NCBI RefSeq assembly: GCF_000949425.1
Contig: NZ_CP010976.1
Coordinates: forward strand, 3,658,001 to 3,722,000
Length of the DNA stretch: 64,000 nt
Reading direction: 5' to 3'
Origin: Paenibacillus sp. IHBB 10380
GTDB taxonomy: Bacteria > Bacillota > Bacilli > Paenibacillales > Paenibacillaceae
Shown: positions 35,292 to 44,394 of the stretch, one piece after another
How the letters are laid out: each line of letters opens with the position of its first letter
Position numbering within the stretch: the first letter of the stretch is position 1
Translations under genes and position numbers: made by a program
Notes under the pieces: generated by a model
What the model saw: the letters and a program-made list of their open reading frames with translations, nothing else
Told to the model about the DNA's origin: nothing
Database searches by the model: none

Positions 35292-36432
35292 GATCTATAA
35301 CCCATTCTTGTAGAATGCTAGAAGGAAGATACGTAAACTTAAGTAGTTCTGCTGTTAACCCAGGACCGAAGGCTAATGCAACACCGCTTGACGAACCTAC
35401 TTGCCGAGTTTGAAGATCCTCACGCATCGCTTGTAAAACAAACAAAATCGTGACTGAAGACAAATTTCCATAATCACGTAGAACACTTCGGCTAAACTGA
35501 ACCTGATCGTCGCTTAGTTCGAACATCTGTTGTACGATATCCACAATTCCTCGGCCTCCAGGATGAATGGCCCATAAGCTTGGTGCTTCTTCTCCATCTA
35601 AGAGCGATTCCATTTCCGTCGTTAGATAGCGCCCTAACAATTTGGGAATATTCGTTGACAGATAAAGGTCAAATCCATAATTACCAACTTCCCATATCAT
35701 TTCCTCACTACACTCAGGTAGTAGAACCGAATGACCATCTCCTAATTGAAACAAACCTTTACTATTCTTATCCGCCATTCCTATAACGCATGCTGAAGCC
35801 CCATCCCCGAAGAATGACGCACCAAACAAAGCTTCTCGGTCACTTGAAGGCTGAAAATGAAGTGTGCACAGTTCCACGCATACAATTAAAATCTGTCTGC
35901 TTGACTGCCCTTCCACCAAAGTCCTAGCCAATTGAATTGCCTTCAGCCCAGCAGCACATCCCTGAAAAGTTAATGGGATCCGCTGTACTCGTGGAGATAG
36001 ACCCATTTCCTTAACAAGAACAGCATCCAATCCCGGAAGGAATTGCCCTGTACAGCTTACCGTTATAAGATGAGTAATCTCTGAACCCTCAATCTCTCCA
36101 TCAAGTAAGGCACCCTTCGCCGCTTGTAGCGCCAAAGGAATGGACTCTCTTTTATATATTCCCATCCGTTCTGCGGTGGAAGGAGCATCTCCTTGTCCTT
36201 CTGATGGCAAATAACGGCTTCTAGAACCATGTCCAAGGAGGCCCGGTTCACAGGTATATCGTGTTGCCACACCACATTGTTTAAATATTCTTCTAGCCCA
36301 TCTTACTGAATTGGGAGAATCATGTAACGCTTCTTCTAGTTTATCTAACACCTCATCTTGTTCGATTCGGTGGGCAGGAAGAGCCGTACCTATGCCTAGT
36401 ATAGAAATGCTCGGAGATTTCGTATCTATCAT
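35278..36432 (-). CDS. Type III polyketide synthase (chalcone-synthase-like)
   Basis: Protein of 384 residues, normal family length. The catalytic triad can be placed: Cys159 in TFQGCAAGLKAI, His290 in LWAIHPGGRGIVD and Asn323 in YGNLSSVTILF. The C-terminal GVALAFGPGLTAE loop is also present. The enzyme condenses an acyl-CoA or acyl-ACP starter with malonyl-CoA units, giving alkylpyrones or alkylresorcinols in related bacteria (BpsA, SrsA). It is the first gene of a four-gene operon with a methyltransferase, an FAD enzyme and an MMPL exporter. AAGGAG lies ten bases before the ATG. Confidence 0.93.
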   Translation of the reverse strand: MIDTKSPSISILGIGTALPAHRIEQDEVLDKLEEALHDSPNSVRWARRIFKQCGVATRYTCEPGLLGHGSRSRYLPSEGQGDAPSTAERMGIYKRESIPLALQAAKGALLDGEIEGSEITHLITVSCTGQFLPGLDAVLVKEMGLSPRVQRIPLTFQGCAAGLKAIQLARTLVEGQSSRQILIVCVELCTLHFQPSSDREALFGASFFGDGASACVIGMADKNSKGLFQLGDGHSVLLPECSEEMIWEVGNYGFDLYLSTNIPKLLGRYLTTEMESLLDGEEAPSLWAIHPGGRGIVDIVQQMFELSDDQVQFSRSVLRDYGNLSSVTILFVLQAMREDLQTRQVGSSSGVALAFGPGLTAELLKFTYLPSSILQEWVIDHVYL

Positions 36433-36623
36433 GTGTTCACAACTCCTTGTCCATGGTTTACGCCAAACTTCCGTTATGGAACAAGTTTATTCTTTAAACA
36501 GCTCGTATATGCATGAACGCTCAACTATCATCTATGTATCACACACAATAACTCTAAATGGGAGGTGCGCTTGAAATCTATTAGAAATTCTGCGAAAGCT
36601 ATGTAAGTTCTACAAGAAATGAA

Positions 36624-36647
36624 ATAAGCTGCCCTAGGGCAGCTTAT
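36624..36647 (-). terminator. Perfect 24-bp palindromic terminator after the macro-domain gene
   Basis: ATAAGCTGCCC with its exact complement forms an uninterrupted palindrome, followed on the minus strand by TTTCATTTCTT. The rest of the 270-bp gap between the polyketide synthase and macro genes shows no gene. Confidence 0.75.
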
Positions 36648-36702
36648 CGTTGTTAAATCTCGGCTCTGCTCATATCCAAGGATTGCCCCCTGTCACGAGT
36701 CC

Positions 36703-37161
36703 CTAACCGAGCTTATATAAAGTCACTTCATAATCATTAAAAATATCCCCGATCATCTTCTCAACCACATTCCAATCCCCATTTGCCATTCCACAGCCCA
36801 GGTTATAGGGAAGAGCGACGCTAAGCTTCGACTCTATGGCTTTGTTCTTCAACTGTGTTAACGCGCTTTCAAGTGCTTCGTAATCTGTATATTGCTCCGA
36901 TGTTTTACCATACTTAAATTGACCAAATAAATTAGCAATCATCGTACCATTCTGGCACTGAACGAGCTGACATCGACCAAGCAAAGATTTCTTATCTACT
37001 GCATTCATATACTCATTTTGATAAAAGGTGTAGGCTTCAGGAAACTTATCTCGTATTCCTTTTGCTGCTCCACTTCCCATGACCCCTTGGCAATTCACTT
37101 GATGGCCCAGAATATCTTCCTTTGCTTGAAAAAAATCTCCACTCACTACTTTAACTGTCAT
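36703..37161 (-). CDS. Macro-domain protein (ADP-ribose binding)
   Basis: Single-domain protein of 152 residues. The macro fold is evident: VVSGDFFQAKEDILGHQVNCQGVMGSGAAKGIRDKFP holds the phosphate-binding Asn and Gly loop, and VALPYNLGCGMANGDWNVVEKMI the second loop. It resembles the Poa1p/ALC1 type that hydrolyses ADP-ribose-1''-phosphate or removes ADP-ribose from proteins. It has its own terminator and no linked ADP-ribosyltransferase gene. AGGA precedes the ATG. Confidence 0.9.
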   Translation of the reverse strand: MTVKVVSGDFFQAKEDILGHQVNCQGVMGSGAAKGIRDKFPEAYTFYQNEYMNAVDKKSLLGRCQLVQCQNGTMIANLFGQFKYGKTSEQYTDYEALESALTQLKNKAIESKLSVALPYNLGCGMANGDWNVVEKMIGDIFNDYEVTLYKLG

Positions 37162-37357
37162 CCGATATTCCTCATCTCTTCAAAAATAAATAGAAAGATT
37201 ATAATTTAACAATTATAATTGAATATATATTCTACCATTATTCACCATGTTGTTCTATAGTAAATGCTCTGGGATATCTAAGGAAGAGCCTCGAACTCTT
37301 CCAGATGCCAGATTTAGTATTTTGCTTCAACAACAACGGGTGAGTGAACATTTAAAA

Positions 37358-37394
37358 TAAGAGCCATCCATAAAGTATATCTGGATGGCTCTTA
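37358..37394 (-). terminator. Terminator of the MoxR/vWA operon
   Basis: TAAGAGCCATCCA pairs over 13 bp with its complement around an 11-base loop. A second hairpin (GGAAGAG/CTCTTCC, 37281-37302) lies further on. The rest of the gap from 37162 to 37467 contains no gene. Confidence 0.8.
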
Positions 37395-37467
37395 ACTATA
37401 TTCTAGCGCTCTTCGCGAATATCCAGACTAGATTAGCAGACACAAGCTAAGCTACTACCCACTTCAA

Positions 37468-40296
37468 TCAGCGCAGATTGCGCTTCTTGGCAGCTAGCAG
37501 GCGGTCCATCGACGTAGACCGCTCCTGTTCCCGCGGCGGCTCTGCCGATGCCGCTGCTTCTTGCGCCCCACCCGGCTGCGACTGCCGGGGCTTCGGTGCA
37601 GTTGGCGGCGCTGCGGAGCCGCCGCCATAAAAGGCTGCGGCGCGTTCCTTGCGCGCCGCTAGCCGAGTGAGCCCAGCGGCTGGCGTAGCCTCGCCGGGCT
37701 CACTCGCACGAGCAGGCCGCCGCCGCAAGGCCGCGGCGAGGCGTTCTGCCATTGCGCGCCATGGCAACGCCAAGCGGCGCACCGCAATATCTGCTACCCA
37801 TAGCAGCAGAACAGCTACAAGTAACCTATAGTTCCAATCTTGTAGCGATTTAGTCGCCCTCGCTTTGGGTGCGAATAACTCCTCAGGGTGATCCCAAGAT
37901 AGTATACGTCCACCCGTTAGTTCAGCAAGTCGACTCAACTCCTGCTGAGAGTCTCCAATTGTAATACGGTACTCTGGAGAATAAGGGACAATTAACCCAC
38001 TTCCAGGTGCTACAACTTTGTCGCTTTTCCCGCTATCATCTACCAAAGACAACATGAAGGCTCCTGGTTTATCTACCGTCATATCCCCTGTGTAATGACC
38101 TGGAGATTCCTGAACAAGCATCACCTTTCGTTCCTTCAGATCTTCCCCAGTAACGACCGCTTGTAATGAATCGGGTACAGGTTCATCACCGTTAACAGCT
38201 ACTTCTAAATGAACTTGATTTCCTTCAACCTCACTCTTTATTTCGTAAGGGGAAGCTGTAAACTGTGGAAAGGTCCATTTAATCATCTGTGTTAACACAT
38301 CAGAGAAACCTGCCCAAGATACCCATTCCTTTGACCATTTTCCAGTTAAATCACTAGTCCAAGCTACAGTTCGGCCTGAACCGTACTGCCATCTAGACAA
38401 TAGTGGATCTGGTTCTGGACTAACAAGCGCTGTCTGTGCAGTAGATTTCGAAGTTGTCGCTATATAACCATAAATCGTTGGTACGCCATTCTCAAAAAGA
38501 GTATTCCATTCCCCAGTATCCTGCAATGCAGGGATAAATGGCTTATCTACAATGTATGACTGGGCCATCATCACCGCTTCACGACTGAAAATAGCCGGTA
38601 TCGTTGTTTCATCCTGAACGAAATAATAACGCCCTTTAGAAGACTCTGCTAAAGTTTGCAACAGCACAGTATCCGCATCCTGACCTACAGCCACTGAAGA
38701 TAGTGTGATTTTATCCTTCTTCATTTGTTCTACAAGACCTTGATATGCCCCATTACCTGCTGACTGACCATCTGTCATTAGAATAATATGCTTACGCTGT
38801 GCTGTAACTGCTAACAATTTCTGTACAGCTGAATTTAATGCAGGATAAATATCTGTTCCTCCATTACTTGGAATGGATTGGATCTGACTTAATATGTCTT
38901 TCTTATCCGATACCTTTTGCGGTTCAACAACCCACCAAGGCTGATCGTCAAAAGCAACAACACCCACAGTATCTTTAGGCCGTAACAATTCAACAGTGCG
39001 CATTGCCGCTTCCTTGGCTAGCTCGATCTTAGCTCCACTCATACTCCCTGAACGGTCAATGACTAGAATTAGCCCAAGGGAAGGGATCTCACGCTTTCCT
39101 TCTAAATCCATCGACACAGGCAGTAGCTTCTCAATGGGAGTCTTGAAATACCCCCCCATACCGAAACTATCTTCACCACCTGCCATCATGAACCCGATCC
39201 CGTAGCTACGAACTGCCTGCTCAATGAGATCCATCTGACGCCCACTAACCCTGTCTCCCGACACATTGTTAAAAACGATACTATCATAGGCGCCATATTT
39301 AGCCAGTTCACTAGGTAAAAGTTCCGGCGCTATCACCTCGTATTGAATAAGTCCTGATAATAAAGCCGCCGTGATATTGTTAGAAGTTCCTTGCTCGCCT
39401 TCTACAATGAGCACTTTTGGGGGTCCATCTACGCGGGTAAAGGCATAACCTGTATTATTCGCAGACTGATCGTCACCCTCCATGAAGATTTCAGCACGAT
39501 AACGATGTAATCCCGTTGTTTTAGCTAATCCCTTCAAACCATAGCGGTTATCTCCAGACGATACCTCGACCTTTTGCCTACCAATTTCTCGATTATCTTC
39601 ATATAAACGTAGCTCTCCAGAGGCCTCGTAGGTGCTACGCAACAACACCTCGAAATAAAAAGATTCCGCTTGATAGAGCTTATCTGGTACAACAAGTTCT
39701 TCAACGGATACATCACGAATGGCTGGCTGAGGTGCTTCTAGAACATCAACTGCGATCCCTCGATCCTTAAGCAATCTTCCAGCGGAAAGCATACTCCCCA
39801 CATTTTCTTCTCCATCTGAAACCATCACAATCCGTGAATCTCCAATCTGACTGAGAAGACTGCTCCCGAGCTGTAACCCTGCTTCCAAATTACTGAATTC
39901 TCGTTTCAACGAAGCATCGAATTGAACCTCATTAACCTCAGCCGAAGATAGCCGTCGTTCAACGGCAGAATCAAGACCAGCGGATACAAGGGACGTTTGA
40001 TCTTCCTTGTCTTTACGCTTCGCTGATTCCTGAATCCACGCGACTAACTGATCTTCATCTGCCATGCTGTAGGAACGATCGACAAGATACACGACTTCCT
40101 TTTGATATACAAGGTTGTATGTTTGTATTCCTGAAAGCATCAGAACTAGCAATAATAGAATCGTCGACCTTATACCAATGGCCCATTTCTTACGCGAACC
40201 AGATAATCGGAAATCAGATTTATAGGCGTATACCATGAGTACAATCAACGGAATAAGTAGCAATAATAGCCATGGATGACTAAATTGAATGCCCAC
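37468..40296 (-). CDS. Large membrane protein with two von Willebrand A domains
   Basis: Protein of 942 residues; its ATG overlaps the previous gene by 17 bp. It has two N-terminal helices (about 8-26, 41-60), a first vWA-like region (VYLVDRSYSMADEDQ, imperfect MIDAS), a glutamine-amidotransferase-like segment (KVLIVEGEQG...FMMAGGEDSFGMGGY) and a full vWA domain (LVIDRSGSMSGAKIELAKEAA...LMTDGQSAG). A late membrane helix (WNYRLLVAVLLLWVADIAV) follows. The last 100 residues are Ala/Arg/Pro-rich and encoded by very GC-rich DNA, unlike the rest. It is the last gene of the eight-gene operon; the role is probably metal-dependent protein binding at the membrane. Confidence 0.88.
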   Translation of the reverse strand: MGIQFSHPWLLLLLIPLIVLMVYAYKSDFRLSGSRKKWAIGIRSTILLLLVLMLSGIQTYNLVYQKEVVYLVDRSYSMADEDQLVAWIQESAKRKDKEDQTSLVSAGLDSAVERRLSSAEVNEVQFDASLKREFSNLEAGLQLGSSLLSQIGDSRIVMVSDGEENVGSMLSAGRLLKDRGIAVDVLEAPQPAIRDVSVEELVVPDKLYQAESFYFEVLLRSTYEASGELRLYEDNREIGRQKVEVSSGDNRYGLKGLAKTTGLHRYRAEIFMEGDDQSANNTGYAFTRVDGPPKVLIVEGEQGTSNNITAALLSGLIQYEVIAPELLPSELAKYGAYDSIVFNNVSGDRVSGRQMDLIEQAVRSYGIGFMMAGGEDSFGMGGYFKTPIEKLLPVSMDLEGKREIPSLGLILVIDRSGSMSGAKIELAKEAAMRTVELLRPKDTVGVVAFDDQPWWVVEPQKVSDKKDILSQIQSIPSNGGTDIYPALNSAVQKLLAVTAQRKHIILMTDGQSAGNGAYQGLVEQMKKDKITLSSVAVGQDADTVLLQTLAESSKGRYYFVQDETTIPAIFSREAVMMAQSYIVDKPFIPALQDTGEWNTLFENGVPTIYGYIATTSKSTAQTALVSPEPDPLLSRWQYGSGRTVAWTSDLTGKWSKEWVSWAGFSDVLTQMIKWTFPQFTASPYEIKSEVEGNQVHLEVAVNGDEPVPDSLQAVVTGEDLKERKVMLVQESPGHYTGDMTVDKPGAFMLSLVDDSGKSDKVVAPGSGLIVPYSPEYRITIGDSQQELSRLAELTGGRILSWDHPEELFAPKARATKSLQDWNYRLLVAVLLLWVADIAVRRLALPWRAMAERLAAALRRRPARASEPGEATPAAGLTRLAARKERAAAFYGGGSAAPPTAPKPRQSQPGGAQEAAASAEPPREQERSTSMDRLLAAKKRNLR

Positions 40297-42259
40297 GTTG
40301 GTACACCCCCCATTCCAGCAATATGACAGTAAGTACAGCTGCAGCCAATATCCACATCAAAGATCTAGCGACCTGTGTCCCATTAGCGTGCCCCTTCTCC
40401 CCATCACCATGATTCTGTACCACAGCATCGGATGAAACATCAACGCCCTGTGTTAACAAAAGCTCCGTCTTCTGATCAACAGCTCCTTCGCTCGGATCAG
40501 TCGTCACCTCTACCCAGTAACGTGGAATATAACCATCTGCTCCCTGTTGCTCAAATGCGTATAATCCAGGTGTAGAAGGTACTCGTTGTAGAGCTATAAA
40601 TCCTTGCGACCCTCGATCTGCTGCTATGGGTTCAATACCTGCTGATAAGGCTAGTCCAGCTTTAGCAACCCATTGTGCTTTCGCCGCTTCAACTGAGATG
40701 GGCACATCGATATGACTGCCTGCAATCACGCGTCCAAGTCCAGAACCTTCCCCACTAGTCAACCATGTTACCGCATTGTTAATGAGTATTGGAAATTCAG
40801 CAGATAACGGAAGATCACTATCCTCTAACTTAAAGAGAAAAGAAAGACGCGCATATCCTCCCTCTTTGCCAGCATATATAGCCGGCTTATCACCGATCTC
40901 AGCAATGGAATTTCCCCATACAGGTGGACTCTGGTCAAGCACAGTTCCGAAATACAACCCCGCTAAGGTCATATATTTCGTAACCGGATGATTTAATGGC
41001 TTTGCCTTCTCTCCACCGACTTTCACTTCTTGTCCCTCGCCACCAATGGTCCATAGAGGCGACTTACCTAACAATTTCGCCCACTCCCCCTGCTGCACAA
41101 ATGCGGGAGCTATGCCTTCGATAATAACCAGATCAGGAGCTTGCTTGGGCACGGGAGGCTCTGACATATCCTTAGAATCCTCTGCTTGTTCACTCTTATC
41201 TATCGTCATCTTCGTAATTTCTGCACCCGTTAGTTGTAGTGCTCGCTCCAGAAATAAATTCCCGGAGCTTAAGTACAACACGCGAGGCGTAGTACTTCTA
41301 CTTCCGAATGCAAAGGAAACGTTATCCGCCTCGTAATCATCACTCACCTGCAATTCAAGACGATATACCTCCGCGTCCTCTAGCTCTTGTAGATTGATCG
41401 TCGTATTCCCATCCGTCCGCCATTCTATAGTCTGTGTTCTTAGCAGTTTATCGTCCCCATAAAGCTCATACTCCACAGGTTCATTGTTTAGGCGGGTACT
41501 TTCTACCACTGCGACCGCTGTATTCCCTGCTTGGCCTTGCTGGACACCGAACTGTTTAATTGAAACATTATAGATCGCCGTTCCACCAATATCGATGACT
41601 TGACTCGCAACTTGAAAAGGAATCCCTTCCCCGTCACCCTTCCATTCTCCATCTGTAAATACCACAACTTCAGCATCTTGTTCCTCGCGAGTTAGCGCTG
41701 AGGCTAATGATAGCGTCTCACGATAGGCAGACTTACCGTAATAGGGTTCAAGTCCATCTATAGCTTCATTCAGCCTTGTCTGATCCTTCTCCCTAGAGAT
41801 GACAATATTAGGATCGGATTCAAGACTGAGTAGCGTTATCTCACTTCCTTGAGCGTACTCTTCGATGTATTCCTTCACCTTAGCTTTCAATGCATCCATT
41901 CTTCTATATCCATCATCTACAGATTCATTGACCTCTGATGAATCTGTCGTTCTTGCACTCATGCTGCCGGAGGTATCCGCAACGATAACCACATGCCCTT
42001 TAGCATCAGCAGACACCCACCAATACGGCTGCATCAATGCAAATACAAGTAGGGCCGCTGCCAAGAGCTGCAACCACAACAGCAGACGACTCTGTAATTT
42101 CTGCCATGGACGGTTCGCCTCAATGTTGCGAAGAACCCGCTCCCATAACATATGGCTCGGTACCAACGTATCTATGAATTTCCGTTTCAACAAATACATG
42201 AGCAGAATGGCCGGTATACTCAAGCCAAATACCAGACCGAGCCACGACCCAATTCCCAT
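40280..42259 (-). CDS. BatA-like von Willebrand A membrane protein
   Basis: Protein of 659 residues. The N-terminus (GLSIPAILLMYLLKRKFIDTLVPSHMLWERVL) is the BatA/aerotolerance-type double-helix region, followed by LLLWLQLLAAALLVFALM and a vWA domain with an intact MIDAS motif (IVADTSGSMSA...VVFTDGEW). The remaining periplasmic part is beta-rich and ends with a transmembrane helix (SLMWILAAAVLTVILLEWGVY). GAGGAGG precedes the ATG, immediately after a hairpin of repeat array B. It probably works with the MoxR ATPase and DUF58 protein encoded upstream. Confidence 0.88.
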   Translation of the reverse strand: MGIGSWLGLVFGLSIPAILLMYLLKRKFIDTLVPSHMLWERVLRNIEANRPWQKLQSRLLLWLQLLAAALLVFALMQPYWWVSADAKGHVVIVADTSGSMSARTTDSSEVNESVDDGYRRMDALKAKVKEYIEEYAQGSEITLLSLESDPNIVISREKDQTRLNEAIDGLEPYYGKSAYRETLSLASALTREEQDAEVVVFTDGEWKGDGEGIPFQVASQVIDIGGTAIYNVSIKQFGVQQGQAGNTAVAVVESTRLNNEPVEYELYGDDKLLRTQTIEWRTDGNTTINLQELEDAEVYRLELQVSDDYEADNVSFAFGSRSTTPRVLYLSSGNLFLERALQLTGAEITKMTIDKSEQAEDSKDMSEPPVPKQAPDLVIIEGIAPAFVQQGEWAKLLGKSPLWTIGGEGQEVKVGGEKAKPLNHPVTKYMTLAGLYFGTVLDQSPPVWGNSIAEIGDKPAIYAGKEGGYARLSFLFKLEDSDLPLSAEFPILINNAVTWLTSGEGSGLGRVIAGSHIDVPISVEAAKAQWVAKAGLALSAGIEPIAADRGSQGFIALQRVPSTPGLYAFEQQGADGYIPRYWVEVTTDPSEGAVDQKTELLLTQGVDVSSDAVVQNHGDGEKGHANGTQVARSLMWILAAAVLTVILLEWGVYQRGHSI

Positions 42260-42275
42260 GATTGATCCTCCTCAA

Positions 42276-42419
42276 AGCTTTGCGTAGCAAAGCTATCTTC
42301 GTAAGCATATACCAAACTTTGCATAGCAAAGTTATCTTCGTAAGCATATACAAAGCTTTGCGTAGCAAAGCTATCTTCGTAAGCATTATCCAAACTTTGC
42401 GTAGCAAAGTTATCTTCGT
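42276..42419. repeat. 39-bp hairpin repeat array B (four units)
   Basis: Four units at an exact 39-bp period fill the gap between the DUF58 stop and the ribosome site of the BatA-like gene. Stems are perfect 8-bp pairs, alternating between AGCTTTGC/GCAAAGCT (units 1 and 3) and AACTTTGC/GCAAAGTT (units 2 and 4), each around GTA or ATA. They are followed by ATCTTCGTAAGCAT. Same family as array A at 8355. Confidence 0.92.
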
Positions 42420-42428
42420 CACTCTATA

Positions 42429-43364
42429 TTAAGTCATCACTAGTCCAGACTCTGCCAAGATGCCGAATACAGCCTCTTCAATCGGCATATCATTCGGAAT
42501 CAGCACATAGGAAATGCCTCGTTCAGTTGCATAACTAGATAGGAAGTGCTGGTAGTTTTCCCATTCCTTTTTATATGTCTGTAGCACTTTCCCAGTCAAG
42601 GACACGTCCTTACCCGTCCCAATCTCACTATCTACAAGACGTAAATCTCCGCTGAACACCGGATTCATTTCTTCTTGAGATACAATATGCACAAGGACAA
42701 CTTCTTGCCCAGCTCCTGCTAGACGAGATAATGCATTCCCAATTTCCTCTTCACCTTCATTTAGCCAAAAATCCGAAAATATCCAAGTCATCCCTGGAAG
42801 CCTTGGAATAGCGCCCGGTTCACTGAGACAGCTAGCTAGACTTCCTTCTCCTCCTACAGATGCCTCTTCAAGGAATTGAAACAATCGATGAATTGCTCCC
42901 CGTCCTCTTAGAATAGGAAGACGTGAGTCCAGAGAACGGCTATAATTTACTGCCTGTAAGCGTTCATATGAACAGAGTGCAATGTATCCAATGCTAGCGG
43001 CCAGTTGTTTAGCATACAATAGCTTACTCGGAACTTCGCTTACCCCATCGGTATTAGCTTTCGCTTTACGCTCTCCAAAATCCATCGATGTTGAACAGTC
43101 CACATACAGACTGACCATCAATTCCTGCTCATCCATGAACTGTCGGATAAACGGCTTACCTGTGCGAGAATATACACTCCAATCGAATCGCCGTATATCA
43201 TCCCCGGGGGAGTATGGACGATAATCTGCAAATTCCAAGGAAGAACCTAAACGACGTGAACGCCGCTTCCCCTGAAGCGTGCCTGCCACCCTCCTGCCCG
43301 CACCCAGACTTAATCGTTCTAGGCGAGGAAGGATTTGTGGTGAGAGTAGATAGTGCCCACTCAT
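42429..43364 (-). CDS. DUF58-family protein
   Basis: Cytoplasmic protein of 311 residues. The DUF58 signature is present: GRRVAGTLQGKRRSRRLGSSLEFADYRPYSPGDDIRRFDWSVYSRTGKPFIRQFMDEQE, followed by a vWA-like core (LYVDCSTSMDFGERK). DUF58 proteins are almost always encoded next to MoxR ATPases and vWA proteins, and are thought to be targets or adaptors of the chaperone. Its start overlaps the moxR stop by four bases. Confidence 0.92.
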   Translation of the reverse strand: MSGHYLLSPQILPRLERLSLGAGRRVAGTLQGKRRSRRLGSSLEFADYRPYSPGDDIRRFDWSVYSRTGKPFIRQFMDEQELMVSLYVDCSTSMDFGERKAKANTDGVSEVPSKLLYAKQLAASIGYIALCSYERLQAVNYSRSLDSRLPILRGRGAIHRLFQFLEEASVGGEGSLASCLSEPGAIPRLPGMTWIFSDFWLNEGEEEIGNALSRLAGAGQEVVLVHIVSQEEMNPVFSGDLRLVDSEIGTGKDVSLTGKVLQTYKKEWENYQHFLSSYATERGISYVLIPNDMPIEEAVFGILAESGLVMT

Positions 43365-44356
43365 GCCGTTCCCTCAAGACGATTCAGGATTTCCTGAACG
43401 ATATGATCTGTTGAAATCCCCCTTGCTTGTGCTTCGAAGTTCAAGAACAGGCGATGCCGTAACGCTGGAATGGCTACGGCATGAATATCTCCAGTGGAGA
43501 GATGCATTCTACCTTGACATATAGCTCGTACTTTCCCTGTTGAGATAATCGATTGAATCCCACGTGGTCCTGATCCGAATCGGACGTACTTACGGACATC
43601 TTCTGGTGCAGATGATTCTTCTGGATGAGTCATCATAAGTAACTTCACAGCATAATCTAGCACTTCTTCTGCAACTAGCACTTCTTTGGCCCCTTGTTGT
43701 ATTTCAATTAGCTCCGCACCAGTAGCTTGTTTATTCGCGACCGAGACATGTGATGAAGTTGTTCGACGCACAATTTCCTTCAATTCATCTGCGTTGGGAT
43801 AAGGAACAAGAATCTTTAATAAGAACCGATCTAGTTGAGCTTCTGGAAGAGGATAGGTTCCCTCATTCTCCAGAGGATTCTGTGTAGCTAACACGAAAAA
43901 TGGCTTGGGTAACACATGTGTATCATTTCCAATGGTAACCGTCTGCTCCTGCATCGCCTCTAGTAAAGCACTTTGCGTCTTCGGTGTTGCCCGGTTAATT
44001 TCATCTGCTAACACGATGCTACTAAATATCGGACCGCTCTGGAATGTCATCCCCGTCACCCCTTGATTACCAAAGGAAAGCACCTGTGTTCCTGTGATAT
44101 CACTAGGCATTAAATCAGGTGTAAACTGAATCCGTGAGAAAGATAAGTCCAGACTATCAGCAATCGTACGCACTAACATAGTTTTCCCAAGGCCAGGTAT
44201 ACCTTCGAGTAAAGCATGACCTCCAGCAAAAATACACCAAAGCATCTGTTCTACTACCTCTTGCTGGCCTACAATCACTTCACCAATTTGAGCTCTTACG
44301 CGAGCTATCGTTTCCTTCCAAGCTTCTGGCTGTATACTTATATCGGACATGTCCAA
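43361..44356 (-). CDS. MoxR-family AAA+ ATPase
   Basis: Protein of 331 residues. Walker A is GIPGLGKTMLVR, Walker B is IVLADEINRATPKTQSALLEAMQE, and sensor 1 is FVLATQNPLENEGTYPLPEAQLDRF; the lid domain forms the C-terminus. MoxR ATPases are chaperone-like enzymes that help to mature protein complexes or insert metal cofactors, together with vWA proteins. It is translationally coupled to the DUF58 gene and follows the coiled-coil membrane protein gene. Confidence 0.95.
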   Translation of the reverse strand: MDMSDISIQPEAWKETIARVRAQIGEVIVGQQEVVEQMLWCIFAGGHALLEGIPGLGKTMLVRTIADSLDLSFSRIQFTPDLMPSDITGTQVLSFGNQGVTGMTFQSGPIFSSIVLADEINRATPKTQSALLEAMQEQTVTIGNDTHVLPKPFFVLATQNPLENEGTYPLPEAQLDRFLLKILVPYPNADELKEIVRRTTSSHVSVANKQATGAELIEIQQGAKEVLVAEEVLDYAVKLLMMTHPEESSAPEDVRKYVRFGSGPRGIQSIISTGKVRAICQGRMHLSTGDIHAVAIPALRHRLFLNFEAQARGISTDHIVQEILNRLEGTA

Positions 44357-44394
44357 TCCTCCTCGTTCAACATCTCATGGTTAAATCTACTACT

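Noticed and set aside
42120..42422. Open frame across repeat array B giving a repeated MLTKIALLRKAL-like peptide
   Set aside because: It arises because the 39-bp unit is a multiple of three and lacks stops. It runs on into the BatA-like gene in another frame and has no ribosome site.
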